Assembly (NCBI GenBank): GCA_015661135.1
Contig: JACVXW010000007.1
Coordinates: 3,062-37,446, forward strand
Direction of reading: 5' to 3'
Length of the DNA stretch: 34,385 bases
Source: Chloroflexota bacterium
GTDB taxonomy: Bacteria; Chloroflexota; Limnocylindria; Limnocylindrales; CSP1-4
Positions 23,197 through 30,923 of the stretch are shown in pieces (within the stretch, counting starts at the first letter, position 1; each line of letters begins with the position of its first letter). A program made the position numbers and the translations under genes. The notes beneath the pieces are model-generated. The model had not been told where the DNA came from and searched no databases. It was given only the letters and a program-made list of their open reading frames with translations.

Positions 23197-24917
23197 CCCG
23201 CCTCTCGCGAGTCGAGCGGCTGGCTCGCTACGGACCGACGACCGGCGACCTCGTCCGGCTCGCCGACACCTCGCTCCGGATCCGGGTCCGGGAGGACCGC
23301 CAGGCGCCCGGCGACGAGCCGGTCTGGGGATACGCCAAGGACCTCCGCCTGGACATGGCCCAATCCTCGAAGGCCGGGCCGTCCCAACTCGACGCGGTGA
23401 TCGTCGGCGCGCTCGTGGTCGATCCGGTCATCGGCATCGTCAAGGCGGACATAGGGATCAAGGACGGCCGGATCGTGGGCGTGGGACGCGCCGGCAACCC
23501 GGGCATTTCCGAGGGCATCGACCTGCCGATCGGGCCGCACACGTCTCCGATCTCGGCCTACGGGCTCATCGCGACACCGGGCGCCGTGGACTCGCACGTT
23601 CACACGATCAGCCCGAACCTGATCCCGGCGGCGCTGTCCGCCGGCGTCACGACCCTGATCACGGCGGGCTTTGAGGAGCCACCGGCCGCCATGGAGCGGA
23701 CGCTGCGCGGCCTGGAGGACTGGCCGATCAACGTGGGACTCCAGGCCAGCGCCCGGGCCGCGTCTGATGCCGCCCTCGAGCCGCTCCTGGACGCGGGGGC
23801 CGTCGGCTTCAAGATTCACGAGGATTACGGGGCTTCACCGGAGCTCATCGATCACGTCCTGCGCTTCGCCGACAGGCACGACATCTCGGTCAGCCTCCAC
23901 ACGGACGGCCTGCACGAGACCGCCGAGCTGGAGGACACGGTGGCCGCGATCGCCGGGCGTACCGTCCACGCCTACCACGTGGAAGGCTCTGGCGGCGGGC
24001 ACGTGCCCGACGTCATCGCCCTCGTCCGGGAAGCAAACGTCATCTGCTCGTCCACCACGCCGACGATCCCGTGGGGCGTGAGCGCGGCGAGCGAGACGCT
24101 GGCCATGACGATGCTCAATCACGGCACGAGCTGGGCGTTGCCGGAGGACGTTGCGCTGGTCCTGGAGCGCCTCCACCCGGCGACCATGGCTGCGGAGGGT
24201 CCGCTCCACGAGCTGGGCGCAATCAGCATCGTGAACTCGGATTCGCAGGGCATGGGCCGGATCATGGAGACGGTCCGGCGGACCTTCCAGCTGGCCGACG
24301 TCATGAAGGCCTGGCGGGCGTCGGAGGCCGGGCGGACCGTCGCGGCGCTGGCCGGCCTGCCCGACGAAGGCGAAGGCGCCGTGGGCGACGACGGGGACGA
24401 CGGTGATCGAGTCCTGCGCTACCTCGCCAAGGTGACCCTGGAGCCGGCGATCACGCACGGAATCGCGGAGCACGTCGGCTCACTCGCCCCCGGCCGGATC
24501 GCCGACATCGTCCTCTGGAAGCCCGGCTGGTTCGGGGTCAAGCCGGAGCTCGTCGTGAAGGGCGGCCACCCGGCCTGGTCCCCGCTGGGTGACGGCAACG
24601 CGTCCGTGGAGCGGTCCGAGCCGACGCGCTACGCGCGCGAGTTCGCCGGCCTGCCGCACGCTGCGCCCGGGGTGTCGGTGACCTTCGTCTCCGGGGCCGC
24701 CAACCAGGAGGTGCTGCGCCGCCGCCTCGCGAGCCGACGGACATTCCTCCCGGTTGCCGGCTGCCGGGGTTTGACGCGGGCATCCCTCGCCTGGAACCGG
24801 GCGACGGCCGCGATCGAGGTGGACCCGGCCACCGGACGCGTCACGCTCGGGGGGGTGCCCGTGGAGGCGCCGCCGGCGACCGAGCTCCCGTTGAACCGGC
24901 GATACTTCCTGCGCTGA
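23193..24917 (+). CDS. Urease alpha subunit homologue, divergent (UreC-like amidohydrolase)
   Basis: The 574-residue protein aligns with UreC from YGPTTGDLVRLADT to the terminal RYFL. Predicted metal ligands are all present: His135 and His137 (DSHVHTI), Lys207 for carbamylation with His209 (GFKIHEDYG), His236 (SLHTDGLHE), His262 (AYHVEGSGGGH) and Asp350 (NSDSQGMGR). The catalytic flap His (310) and Arg (326) are kept, but the flap Cys is Asn309 (MLNHG against MVCHH). The canonical loop GGGTGPAxGTxATTCTPG is replaced by TAGFEEPPAAMERTLRGLED, about 11 residues shorter. A Gly/Asp insert lies near residue 400. No ureD, E, F or G gene is adjacent. It may be a urease with altered activity, or an amidohydrolase for another amide. 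Confidence 0.85.
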   Translation: MTRLSRVERLARYGPTTGDLVRLADTSLRIRVREDRQAPGDEPVWGYAKDLRLDMAQSSKAGPSQLDAVIVGALVVDPVIGIVKADIGIKDGRIVGVGRAGNPGISEGIDLPIGPHTSPISAYGLIATPGAVDSHVHTISPNLIPAALSAGVTTLITAGFEEPPAAMERTLRGLEDWPINVGLQASARAASDAALEPLLDAGAVGFKIHEDYGASPELIDHVLRFADRHDISVSLHTDGLHETAELEDTVAAIAGRTVHAYHVEGSGGGHVPDVIALVREANVICSSTTPTIPWGVSAASETLAMTMLNHGTSWALPEDVALVLERLHPATMAAEGPLHELGAISIVNSDSQGMGRIMETVRRTFQLADVMKAWRASEAGRTVAALAGLPDEGEGAVGDDGDDGDRVLRYLAKVTLEPAITHGIAEHVGSLAPGRIADIVLWKPGWFGVKPELVVKGGHPAWSPLGDGNASVERSEPTRYAREFAGLPHAAPGVSVTFVSGAANQEVLRRRLASRRTFLPVAGCRGLTRASLAWNRATAAIEVDPATGRVTLGGVPVEAPPATELPLNRRYFLR

Positions 24918-24952
24918 ACCGGCGCGGGGTCCGGCGACGGCCGGCCGCCAGC

Positions 24953-25417
24953 TCAGCCCTTGCGCGCCTCGGCGATGTCGCGGTCCATCTGCCGCCGGGC
25001 GTCCCGCTCGGCGATGTCGCGCCGGCGGTCGTGGAGTTGCTTGCCGCGGGCCAGTCCAATCTCGACCTTGGCCCGTCCGCGCCCGTCGATGTAGACGCGA
25101 AGCGGGATCAGGGTGAGGCCCTTTGCCTTCGTCTTGCCGAGCAGCTGGTCGATCTCCATCCGGTGGAGGAGCAGCTTTCGATCGCGCTTGGCTTCATGGT
25201 TGTAGCGGCTGGCGCCTTCCCACGGGGCAATGTGGGCACCGACGAGCCAGGCCTCGGAGCGCTCGATCCGGGCGAACGAGTCACTGAGGTTGAGCTTGCC
25301 GGCCCGGAGCGACTTGATCTCCGTCCCGGTCAGCACGATCCCGGCCTCGATCGTGTCCTCGATCGAGTATTCGTACCTGGCCCTCCGGTTGAGGGCGATC
25401 GTCTTCTCCTCGCCCAT
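24953..25417 (-). CDS. smpB: SsrA-binding protein SmpB
   Basis: SmpB binds the tRNA-like domain of tmRNA and places it in the empty A site of stalled ribosomes. The 154 residues match throughout: NRRARYEYSIEDTIEAGIVL, GTEIKSLRAGKLNLSDSFAR, then RDRKLLLHRMEIDQLLGKTK and the basic C-terminal tail with the GRAKVEIGLARGKQLHDRR segment needed for decoding-centre contacts. ATG 25417 is secure. Its RNA partner ssrA lies 2.5 kb away. A predicted promoter, a short ORF and a strong hairpin lie upstream (25500-25666). It is convergent with the urease-like alpha gene with 35 bp between stops. Confidence 0.97.
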   Translation of the reverse strand: MGEEKTIALNRRARYEYSIEDTIEAGIVLTGTEIKSLRAGKLNLSDSFARIERSEAWLVGAHIAPWEGASRYNHEAKRDRKLLLHRMEIDQLLGKTKAKGLTLIPLRVYIDGRGRAKVEIGLARGKQLHDRRRDIAERDARRQMDRDIAEARKG

Positions 25418-25499
25418 GGCTCAGGCTCCAATCGATGGGGCAGGGGGGCCGGTTGCCGGGTCACGCCCGCCAGGTCGGCGAGTCGGTCCCGGATTCGCA

Positions 25500-25529
25500 C
25501 GAACGCCGGCCCTTTCGGACCGGCGTTCG
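25500..25529 (-). promoter_or_regulatory. GAAA-capped hairpin in the smpB leader
   Basis: On the minus strand ten perfect pairs (CGAACGCCGG with CCGGCGTTCG), one G-U and two further G-C pairs close on a GAAA tetraloop, giving a 13-bp stem. It lies about 30 nt after the 15-codon ORF and 83 nt before smpB. No U-run follows, so it is not a standard terminator; an attenuator, an RNA-stability element or a protein site is possible. Confidence 0.6.
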
Positions 25530-25560
25530 ACTTGCGGCTGCCACCCGCACGGAAGACCGG

Positions 25561-25608
25561 CTAGACGGTCGACTCCGGCGAGGTGGTGCAATGACTGTGA
25601 CTTGACAT
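25561..25608 (-). CDS. Putative 15-residue leader peptide upstream of smpB
   Basis: ATG 25608 begins MSSHSHCTTSPESTV with TAG at 25563-25561. The Shine-Dalgarno region on the minus strand (about 25613-25625) complements the complete 16S 3' tail, with AGGAGG 9 nt before this ATG. The promoter at 25638-25666 would start RNA only a few bases before it. The peptide is rich in Ser, His and Thr with one Cys. A second frame from ATG 25615 (MCNVKSQSLHH, 64 residues, stop 25421) is possible but the ribosome site is too close to it. Function is unknown; a leader peptide controlling smpB is the simplest reading. Confidence 0.4.
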   Translation of the reverse strand: MSSHSHCTTSPESTV

Positions 25609-25612
25609 TGCA

Positions 25613-25625
25613 CATCACCTCCTTT
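25613..25625 (-). promoter_or_regulatory. Extended Shine-Dalgarno, full complement of the 16S 3' tail
   Basis: The minus strand reads AAAGGAGGTGATG, complementary to the CATCACCTCCTTT-like 3' end of 16S rRNA over about 12 bases. This is much stronger than any other ribosome site in the window. Confidence 0.75.
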
Positions 25626-25637
25626 CGTTCGAGCCGA

Positions 25638-25666
25638 ACCCTAGCGGATGCCCGGCTCTCTGGCAA
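25638..25666 (-). promoter_or_regulatory. Predicted promoter of the smpB leader
   Basis: TTGCCA (25661-25666) and TAGGGT (25638-25643) are 17 bp apart on the minus strand. The predicted start near 25631 lies just before the extended Shine-Dalgarno sequence. Confidence 0.55.
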
Positions 25667-25722
25667 CATCGGCGATCCGCCCCGGCCCGGGGTGAGGAAC
25701 CGTGCGGGCAGACGAACGTGGG

Positions 25723-26775
25723 TCAGGCCGCGATCGGCCAGGCCGCCGGGGCGGAGGAGCCGCCGGTGAGGAACTCGATCGCGCGATCCAGGACCGGGTC
25801 AACTCCGGCCGGCGTGTCGGCGGGTACCTCGACGACGATGTCCGGCACGATGCCCACCTTGTGGATCCAGCGCTTGTCGGGCGTGAGCCACTTGAAGACC
25901 GTCAGCCTGACCCCGCCGGAATCGTTGACGAGATCGATCCACTGCTGGACCGTGCCCTTGCCGTAGGTCGTCTCGCCGATCAGGGTTGCCCGGCCCGTGT
26001 CCTGGAGGGCGCCGGCCACGATCTCGCTGGCCGAGGCGCTGCCGCGGTCGACGAGGAGGACGACCTCGATGGCGGCGTCCGTGGCGATGCCCTTGCCCGT
26101 CGCGTTGGTGGGGGTCTGGGTTCCCTTCGCATCCTCCTCCCAGAAGACCGGTCCCTCCTTCACGAACGTGCTGGCGACCGTCCGGGCGGCCGTCACGAAG
26201 CCGCCGGGGTTGCCGCGGACATCGATGATGAGGCTGGTCTGACCGCTGTCGAGCGCGGCCTGGACTGCCTCTACGAACCGTTCCGCCCCGTTCTCCGAGA
26301 AGCCGGTGAGCCGGACATAACCGATCGACCCGTTCGCATAGTCATCGGTGATGACTTCCCGCTGGTGGATCACGTCGCGTACGATCGAGACCTCGAACGG
26401 AGCCGCGCCCTCGCGGTCGATCGTGATGAGGACGGTGGTGCCCTTCTTGCCGCGGATCTTGTCGCGTGCCTCGTCCGGCGAGAGTCCATCCAGCGTGGAG
26501 CCGTCGACCTCGGCGATGATGTCGCCCGGCCTGAGGCCGGCCTTCTCGGCTGGGGATCCCTCGAGCGGGGCCACGATGACGAGTCGGCAATCCGGCCCGA
26601 ATGTCGTGCAGTCGACGGTCTTTCGCGCGGCATCCACCGTCCCGATCTCGGCCCCGATTCCCTCGAACTCGCCCGAGATGTCCTGGAGCGTGGAGCGGAA
26701 CTCCTCGGACGTCAGGTAGGTGGAGTAGGGGTCGCCGATCGCCTCGACCATGCCACGGATGGCACCTTCGATCAC
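25723..26775 (-). CDS. S41 family C-terminal processing peptidase (CtpA/Prc type), 5' end disrupted
   Basis: These proteases cleave exported or membrane proteins near their C-termini. The visible part has the N-terminal helix region (GMVEAIGDPYSTYLTSEEF), a PDZ domain (PAEKAGLRPGDIIAEVDGST), then the S41 core with RGNPGGFV, the nucleophile Ser in GSASASEIVAGALQD and the catalytic Lys in TYGKGTVQQW. GTG 26775 is only the first start codon in frame; homologous sequence continues upstream (EEEAFQPFWDAYHAI) to about 26866. There it would join another frame starting at ATG 26986 if one G were removed from the G5 run at 26867-26871. No signal peptide or membrane helix is found, so the 5' end is damaged or wrongly read. 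Upstream lies ftsX on the same strand. Confidence 0.88.
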   Translation of the reverse strand: MIEGAIRGMVEAIGDPYSTYLTSEEFRSTLQDISGEFEGIGAEIGTVDAARKTVDCTTFGPDCRLVIVAPLEGSPAEKAGLRPGDIIAEVDGSTLDGLSPDEARDKIRGKKGTTVLITIDREGAAPFEVSIVRDVIHQREVITDDYANGSIGYVRLTGFSENGAERFVEAVQAALDSGQTSLIIDVRGNPGGFVTAARTVASTFVKEGPVFWEEDAKGTQTPTNATGKGIATDAAIEVVLLVDRGSASASEIVAGALQDTGRATLIGETTYGKGTVQQWIDLVNDSGGVRLTVFKWLTPDKRWIHKVGIVPDIVVEVPADTPAGVDPVLDRAIEFLTGGSSAPAAWPIAA

Positions 26776-27117
26776 GGCCTTGCGATCGATCGGGCCGAGG
26801 GCGAACTGATCCCTGATCGCGTGATAGGCGTCCCAGAAGGGCTGGAACGCTTCTTCCTCGCTACCTGGGGGTGGCAGCGGCCGGGATGGGGGCGGATCCC
26901 GGGATCAGGCCGGTCGGCCCAGGGCCGGCGGGATTGCCGGACTCGCCGGGCGGGTCGGCGGGTCGGTCGCGGTCGTCGGGGAACATTGCGGCGTGGCCCT
27001 CATGGAAAGCGTGCGAGCCTGGAGGCGGGGTTTCGGCGGCGTCGCGTGCGGCGGCAAGCCTACACGCGTGCCGCCGATCCTACGTCCGGGGAGAGCGCGG
27101 CGGCTGCCCCGGCGAGG
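26776..27117 (-). other. Region between ftsX and the S41 peptidase: displaced 5' end of the peptidase gene
   Basis: The 342 bp hold no complete gene. The half next to the peptidase encodes its missing N-terminal residues in the same frame to about 26866. An Asp/Pro/Gly-rich frame from ATG 26986 (MFPDDRDRPADPPG) continues toward it and ends at TAG 26863-26861. A single-base change in the G5 run would join them. I see no membrane anchor, which the enzyme should have. Confidence 0.45.
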
Positions 27118-28002
27118 CTAGCGGATCAAGTACGTCCGAACGGACAACCACGCGCCGAGCACGCCCAGCCCGATGCCGGAGCCCAGGACCAGGACGCTGA
27201 CCTCGCGAGCAATCGCGCCGACCCGGATCGGGAGGACGCGGAAGAACTCGAACATGAAGCCGCCCATCGGTTCCGCGAGGGCCGCCACGATCGCCAGCGT
27301 GAGCGTTGCCCCGAGCAGGCCGACGAGCGCGCCCTCGAAGATGAACGGCCAGCGGATGAAGGCATCGGACGCACCCACGAGGCGCATCACCTCGATCTCA
27401 TCCGCCCGGCTCACGACCGCGAGACGGATCGTATTGACGATGATGAACAGCACGATCAGGCCGATCAGCCCGAGGATGCCCAGGCCTGCCGTCCGAAGGA
27501 ACCCTGTCACGGTCGTGACGCGCTGCGCGAGGTCGGTGAGGTTCTTCACCTGGTCCACCACGGGATCCGCCCGCAGTTGCTCCATGACCGCCCCGAAGTC
27601 GGCTGGATCGCGAAGCTTGACCTCGAGGCTGGCCTGGAGCGGATTGGCGTCGAGATAGCGGGTAAGGTCTTCCTCACCCTGGGCGGCGCGGGACTCACGG
27701 AAGCGGCGCAGGGCCTCCTCCTTCGAGACGAACTGGACCGCCCGTACCTCCGGCAGCGCCTCGATCCTGGCCTGGAGCACGGCGACATCCACGTCTGCAG
27801 CGGTCGCCCGGAGGTCTGCCACGACCTCGACCTTCTGTTCAACGAACGCAAGCCCGGCGAGCAGGCCGTTCTGGAGGATGAAGAAGCCGGCGAGGAGGAG
27901 GAGCATGAGGGTCATCGTCACCGTCGCCGCGAGGCTGATCGCGGCGTTGCGCCAGAAACCCTGCCAGGCCCGCGACAGGCTGAACCCGAGGAACCCGATC
28001 AC
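27118..28002 (-). CDS. ftsX: Cell division protein FtsX
   Basis: FtsX is the membrane part of the FtsEX complex that activates septal peptidoglycan hydrolases. The 294 residues show an N-terminal cytoplasmic helix and first membrane segment (LAATVTMTLMLLLLAGFFIL), an outside domain of about 110 residues (VSKEEALRRFRESRAAQGE; PLQASLEVKLRDP), then three membrane helices around VNTIRLAVVSRADEIEVMRL and GASDAFIRWPFIFEGALVGL, both classic FtsX signatures. It follows ftsE by 36 bp. The protein appears complete, although its partner ftsE is frame-disrupted. Confidence 0.95.
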   Translation of the reverse strand: MIGFLGFSLSRAWQGFWRNAAISLAATVTMTLMLLLLAGFFILQNGLLAGLAFVEQKVEVVADLRATAADVDVAVLQARIEALPEVRAVQFVSKEEALRRFRESRAAQGEEDLTRYLDANPLQASLEVKLRDPADFGAVMEQLRADPVVDQVKNLTDLAQRVTTVTGFLRTAGLGILGLIGLIVLFIIVNTIRLAVVSRADEIEVMRLVGASDAFIRWPFIFEGALVGLLGATLTLAIVAALAEPMGGFMFEFFRVLPIRVGAIAREVSVLVLGSGIGLGVLGAWLSVRTYLIR

Positions 28003-28038
28003 CGGGCACCGCCGCCGTGCCGGGTGCCGCCGCCGGAC

Positions 28039-28885
28039 TCAGCCACGCCGGTGATACCCGCCGCCCACTTCGTCGCGGATGACGCGGCCGTCTTCCATGG
28101 CGACCACCCGCTTCCGGAGCGCCGTGACGATGTCGGCATCGTGGGTCGCCATGAGGACGGTGACGCCGAGCTCATTGATGCGGAGCAGGAGCTGGATGAT
28201 CTCCCAGCTGATGAGCGGATCCAGGTTGCCGGTCGGCTCGTCCGCGATCACGAGCCGTGGATCGTGGACCAGGGCGCGGGCAATCGCGGTCCGCTGCTGC
28301 TCGCCGCCCGACAGCTGCCGGGGATCGGTCCACGGCCGGCCCGATCTTGCGGCGTGGCGTGCCGGTCACCTGGAGAGCGAAGGCGACGTTCTCGCGGACC
28401 GTCTTGGTCGGGAGGAGCTTGAAGTCCTGGAAGACCGTCCCGATCTTGCGCCGGATCCGGGGCACGAACCGACGCGGCAGCCGGGCCAGGTCCTGGCCGT
28501 CCAGGATGACCTCGCCCTGGGTGGGCGTCTCGTCGCGGATGAGCAGCCGCATCAGGGTGGACTTGCCCGCCCCACTCGGGCCGACCAGGAAGACGAAGTC
28601 GCCCTCGGGCACGATGAGATCCACGTCGCGCAGCGCCTCGCGACCATTCGGGTAGCGCTTCGTCACGTCGTTGAGGACGAGGATCGGGCGCCGGCCAGCC
28701 CCGGCGGTGCCGTTCGCGATTGCCGCGGCCGCCGCTTCGCGGCTCGGACCCTCGTCGGTGTCGTACGGGTCGGGATCGGAACGGTCGTCGAGACCGGCCG
28801 GGCGCGCTCGTCCGGTGTCGATTCGGCCCACTCGGGTCCGGGGAGGTGCCATCGTCAGGTTCGGCTCCGCGATTGCGTGCGCCAT
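28039..28885 (-). pseudogene. ftsE: Cell division ATPase FtsE, reading frame broken by a short deletion
   Basis: FtsE is the ATPase of FtsEX. The N-terminal part has an unusual disordered extension of about 60 residues, then NDVTKRYPNGREALRDVDLI, Walker A GPSGAGKST and the Q-loop VFQDFKLLPTKTVRENV. The C-terminal part, in another frame, has the ABC signature LSGGEQQRTAIARAL, Walker B LVIADEPTGNLD and the H-loop MATHDADIV. The two frames meet at about 28320-28330 (VDRS against PRQLSGG). Comparison with other FtsE proteins suggests about 14 residues (roughly 40 nt) are missing there. As ftsX is intact, a consensus or assembly error is as likely as true loss. ATG 28885 or ATG 28852 could be the start. 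Confidence 0.85.
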
Positions 28886-29004
28886 CGGCGGGGATGCCTG
28901 GCGGCGCGTCGGCGCGGGACTCCGGGCACGGGCACGGTGGGTGGAGCCACGTCGAGCGGAGGCTACCACCGGCTTCGACGCCCCGGCAAACACGGGGCCG
29001 GGCG

Positions 29005-29914
29005 TCAGGGCAACCCCGGCGAAAACGGCAGGTAGCGGCCGAAGTCGGCAAACGGCCGGTTCCAGCAGAGCAGGACCGGGAAGCCGTCCATCCGCAGCCC
29101 GGCCCGAAGCGCCGCGGGGAGTGACGGCGTCCAGGAGGTGGGCCACGATCGGCGCCACGAGCCCCGCGTCTCGTGTCGCGACTGGGCCGATCCGCCCGAG
29201 CTCCGACCCGTAGCCGTAGCCGAGCATCTCGCCGCCCCCGTCGCGGTAGGCGAACCCGACCCGACCCTGACCGCGGATGAAGTCGTGATCCTGCGGGTGG
29301 GCGTATCCGAGTACCGACCCGTCCAGGGCCGCCAGTTCCGTCTCCAGGAGCCGATCGCGTTCGATGGGCGCGGTCGCGTCGAGCCGGACCGGGTGGATCC
29401 CGGTTGGCAGCGCTCGCAGCGCCTCGGGCCGCGTTGGCCGGCCAACGAGGTTGAACATCGGCAGGCGCGGCACCATGCCCATCGACGCGTACAGGCCGTT
29501 CGAGATCGGTTGGGCGGCATCCGTGACCGTAGCCATGACCGCGTCGTCGACCGGGTCCGGCCGAATGCGCTCGACCAGGCCCCGGCCCACCCCGCTCGCC
29601 TGGGCCTCGGGTCGAACGAAGAGGTTGGACAGGAACCAGACGGGGCCGCGGCGGATGGCCGAGGTGAACCCGACGATCTCCTCCGCGTCGCCCGGCGCGT
29701 CCTCGCCTGACCTCCGTGTCGCGACCCAGAAGCGGGCGGGGTCTGTCGCCAGCATGTGCGCGTGCATGGCGCGCAGGGCGGGGTTGTCGGCCGGGATCTC
29801 GTACTGGCCCAGCGGCACGAGATAGCCGTTGAGGCTTTCCCGGAAGATCGTCTCGCAGGTCGCGAGGTCCGCCTCGGTCGCCCGGCGGTAGCCGATCTCG
29901 CCGGCAGCAGTCAC
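29005..29914 (-). pseudogene. GNAT family N-acetyltransferase, reading frame broken near the 3' end
   Basis: The N-terminal GNAT domain begins GEIGYRRATEADLATCETIF and has the acetyl-CoA loop region LFVRPEAQASGVGRGLVERI. A second, degenerate half follows (GSVLGYAHPQDHDFIRGQGR, then EMLGYGYGSELGRIGPVATR). After LDAVTPRG (about 29120) the frame changes, and the natural end (ALRAGLRMDGFPVLLCWNRP, then FADFGRYLPFSPGLP and stop at 29005) is found in another frame. About 15-18 residues seem to be missing at the junction. The GTG start overlaps the prfB stop (GTGA), so it was co-translated with RF2. The substrate is unknown. Confidence 0.75.
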
Positions 29915-30798
29915 TCGGCCTCGCTGCCCGCGGGCGGGCGACCCGTCGCGAGGCGCTCCAGCTCGGCCTGCATGAAGACGTCGAGTTCGCCATCGAGCAC
30001 GGCGCCGGTGTTGGACGTCTCGTACCCGCTCCGGAGATCCTTGACCATCTGGTAGGGATGCAGGACGTAGCTTCGAATCTGGTTGCCCCAGCCGGCCTCG
30101 ACGTGCTCGCCCTTGAGCTTGCGGAGGGCCGCCTCCTTCTCCTCCAGCGCCCGTTCCAGGAGCCGGGCCTTGAGGACCTTGATCGCCAGCTCCTTGTTCT
30201 GGGTCTGGCTCCGTTCGTTCTGGCTCTGGGCCACGATCCCGGTCGGCAGGTGGGTCAGGCGGACGGCCGAGTCGGTCTTGTTGACATGCTGCCCGCCGGC
30301 GCCCTGGGACCGGAAGGTGTCCACCCTGATCACGTCCCAGTCCAGTTCGATCTCGACGTCGTCCTCTGCCTCGGGCAGGACCTCAACGAGCGCAAAGGTG
30401 GTCTGGCGGCGCTTCTGGGCGTCATACGGGCTGATCCGGACGAGGCGATGGACCCCGCGCTCGGCGCGCAGCCAGCCGTAGGCCCGGCGCCCGTTCACGG
30501 CCACGGTGACGCTCTTGAGGCCGGCCTGTTCGCCCGCCTGCTCGTCGAGGACCTCGGTCCGGAACCGATGTCGCTCGGCCCAGCGGAGGTACATCCGAAG
30601 CAGCATTTCCGCCCAGTCGGTGGCCTCGGTCCCGCCGGCGCCGGCACTCACGGTCACGAGTGCCGCCCGCTCGTCGTATTCGCCCGAGAACAGGAGCGCA
30701 GTTCGTTCCGTCGAGAAATCGCGCGACAGCGCCGCCGCCTCCGTCTCCAGCTCGGCGATCAGCTCGGAGTCGTCCGACTCGCCGATGAGCTGGACCAT
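29911..30798 (-). CDS. prfB: Peptide chain release factor 2 (RF2), 5' end unresolved
   Basis: RF2 ends translation at UGA and UAA. Visible are the FSGEYDERAALVTVSAGAGG domain 2 entry, the WAEMLLRMYLRWAERHRFRT segment, the catalytic GGQ in SQGAGGQHVNKTDSAVR, and the C-terminal QIRSYVLHPYQMVKDLRSG. The codon-recognition tripeptide is SPY (in RISPYDAQKRR) where RF2 usually has SPF. ATG 30798 is only the first canonical start; homologous sequence (RVAELDALTQEASFWDDQRS) runs upstream in frame to about 30948, with no ATG, GTG or TTG. The frame of the cysteine-rich ORF upstream seems to carry an RF2-like beginning (ALRLIELRPIL) in the -1 relation. The canonical +1 frameshift site is not seen. Confidence 0.93.
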   Translation of the reverse strand: MVQLIGESDDSELIAELETEAAALSRDFSTERTALLFSGEYDERAALVTVSAGAGGTEATDWAEMLLRMYLRWAERHRFRTEVLDEQAGEQAGLKSVTVAVNGRRAYGWLRAERGVHRLVRISPYDAQKRRQTTFALVEVLPEAEDDVEIELDWDVIRVDTFRSQGAGGQHVNKTDSAVRLTHLPTGIVAQSQNERSQTQNKELAIKVLKARLLERALEEKEAALRKLKGEHVEAGWGNQIRSYVLHPYQMVKDLRSGYETSNTGAVLDGELDVFMQAELERLATGRPPAGSEAE

Positions 30799-30923
30799 CG
30801 TTTCGAGGTTTTCGGTCCGGGCGAGGAGCGAGCCCCACAGGTCGATCTCGGTGCGCAGACCGTCCGCCTCGCGGAGGATGCGCTGGGCGCTCCGCTGGTC
30901 ATCCCAGAAACTCGCCTCCTGGG

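Noticed and set aside
22315..23819. Minus-strand frames opposite the urease-like genes, one ending in ALAA
   Set aside because: The ALAA end is the tmRNA tag; the rest is antisense to the urease genes.
25421..25615. 64-residue protein from ATG 25615
   Set aside because: The strong SD is only 2 nt from this ATG and the sequence is Arg/Pro-rich without motifs; the 15-codon ORF has better spacing.
25702..28422. 906-codon plus-strand open frame
   Set aside because: It is antisense to the S41 peptidase and ftsX; composition is Asp/Arg/Gly-rich with no domain, typical of mirror frames in GC-rich DNA.
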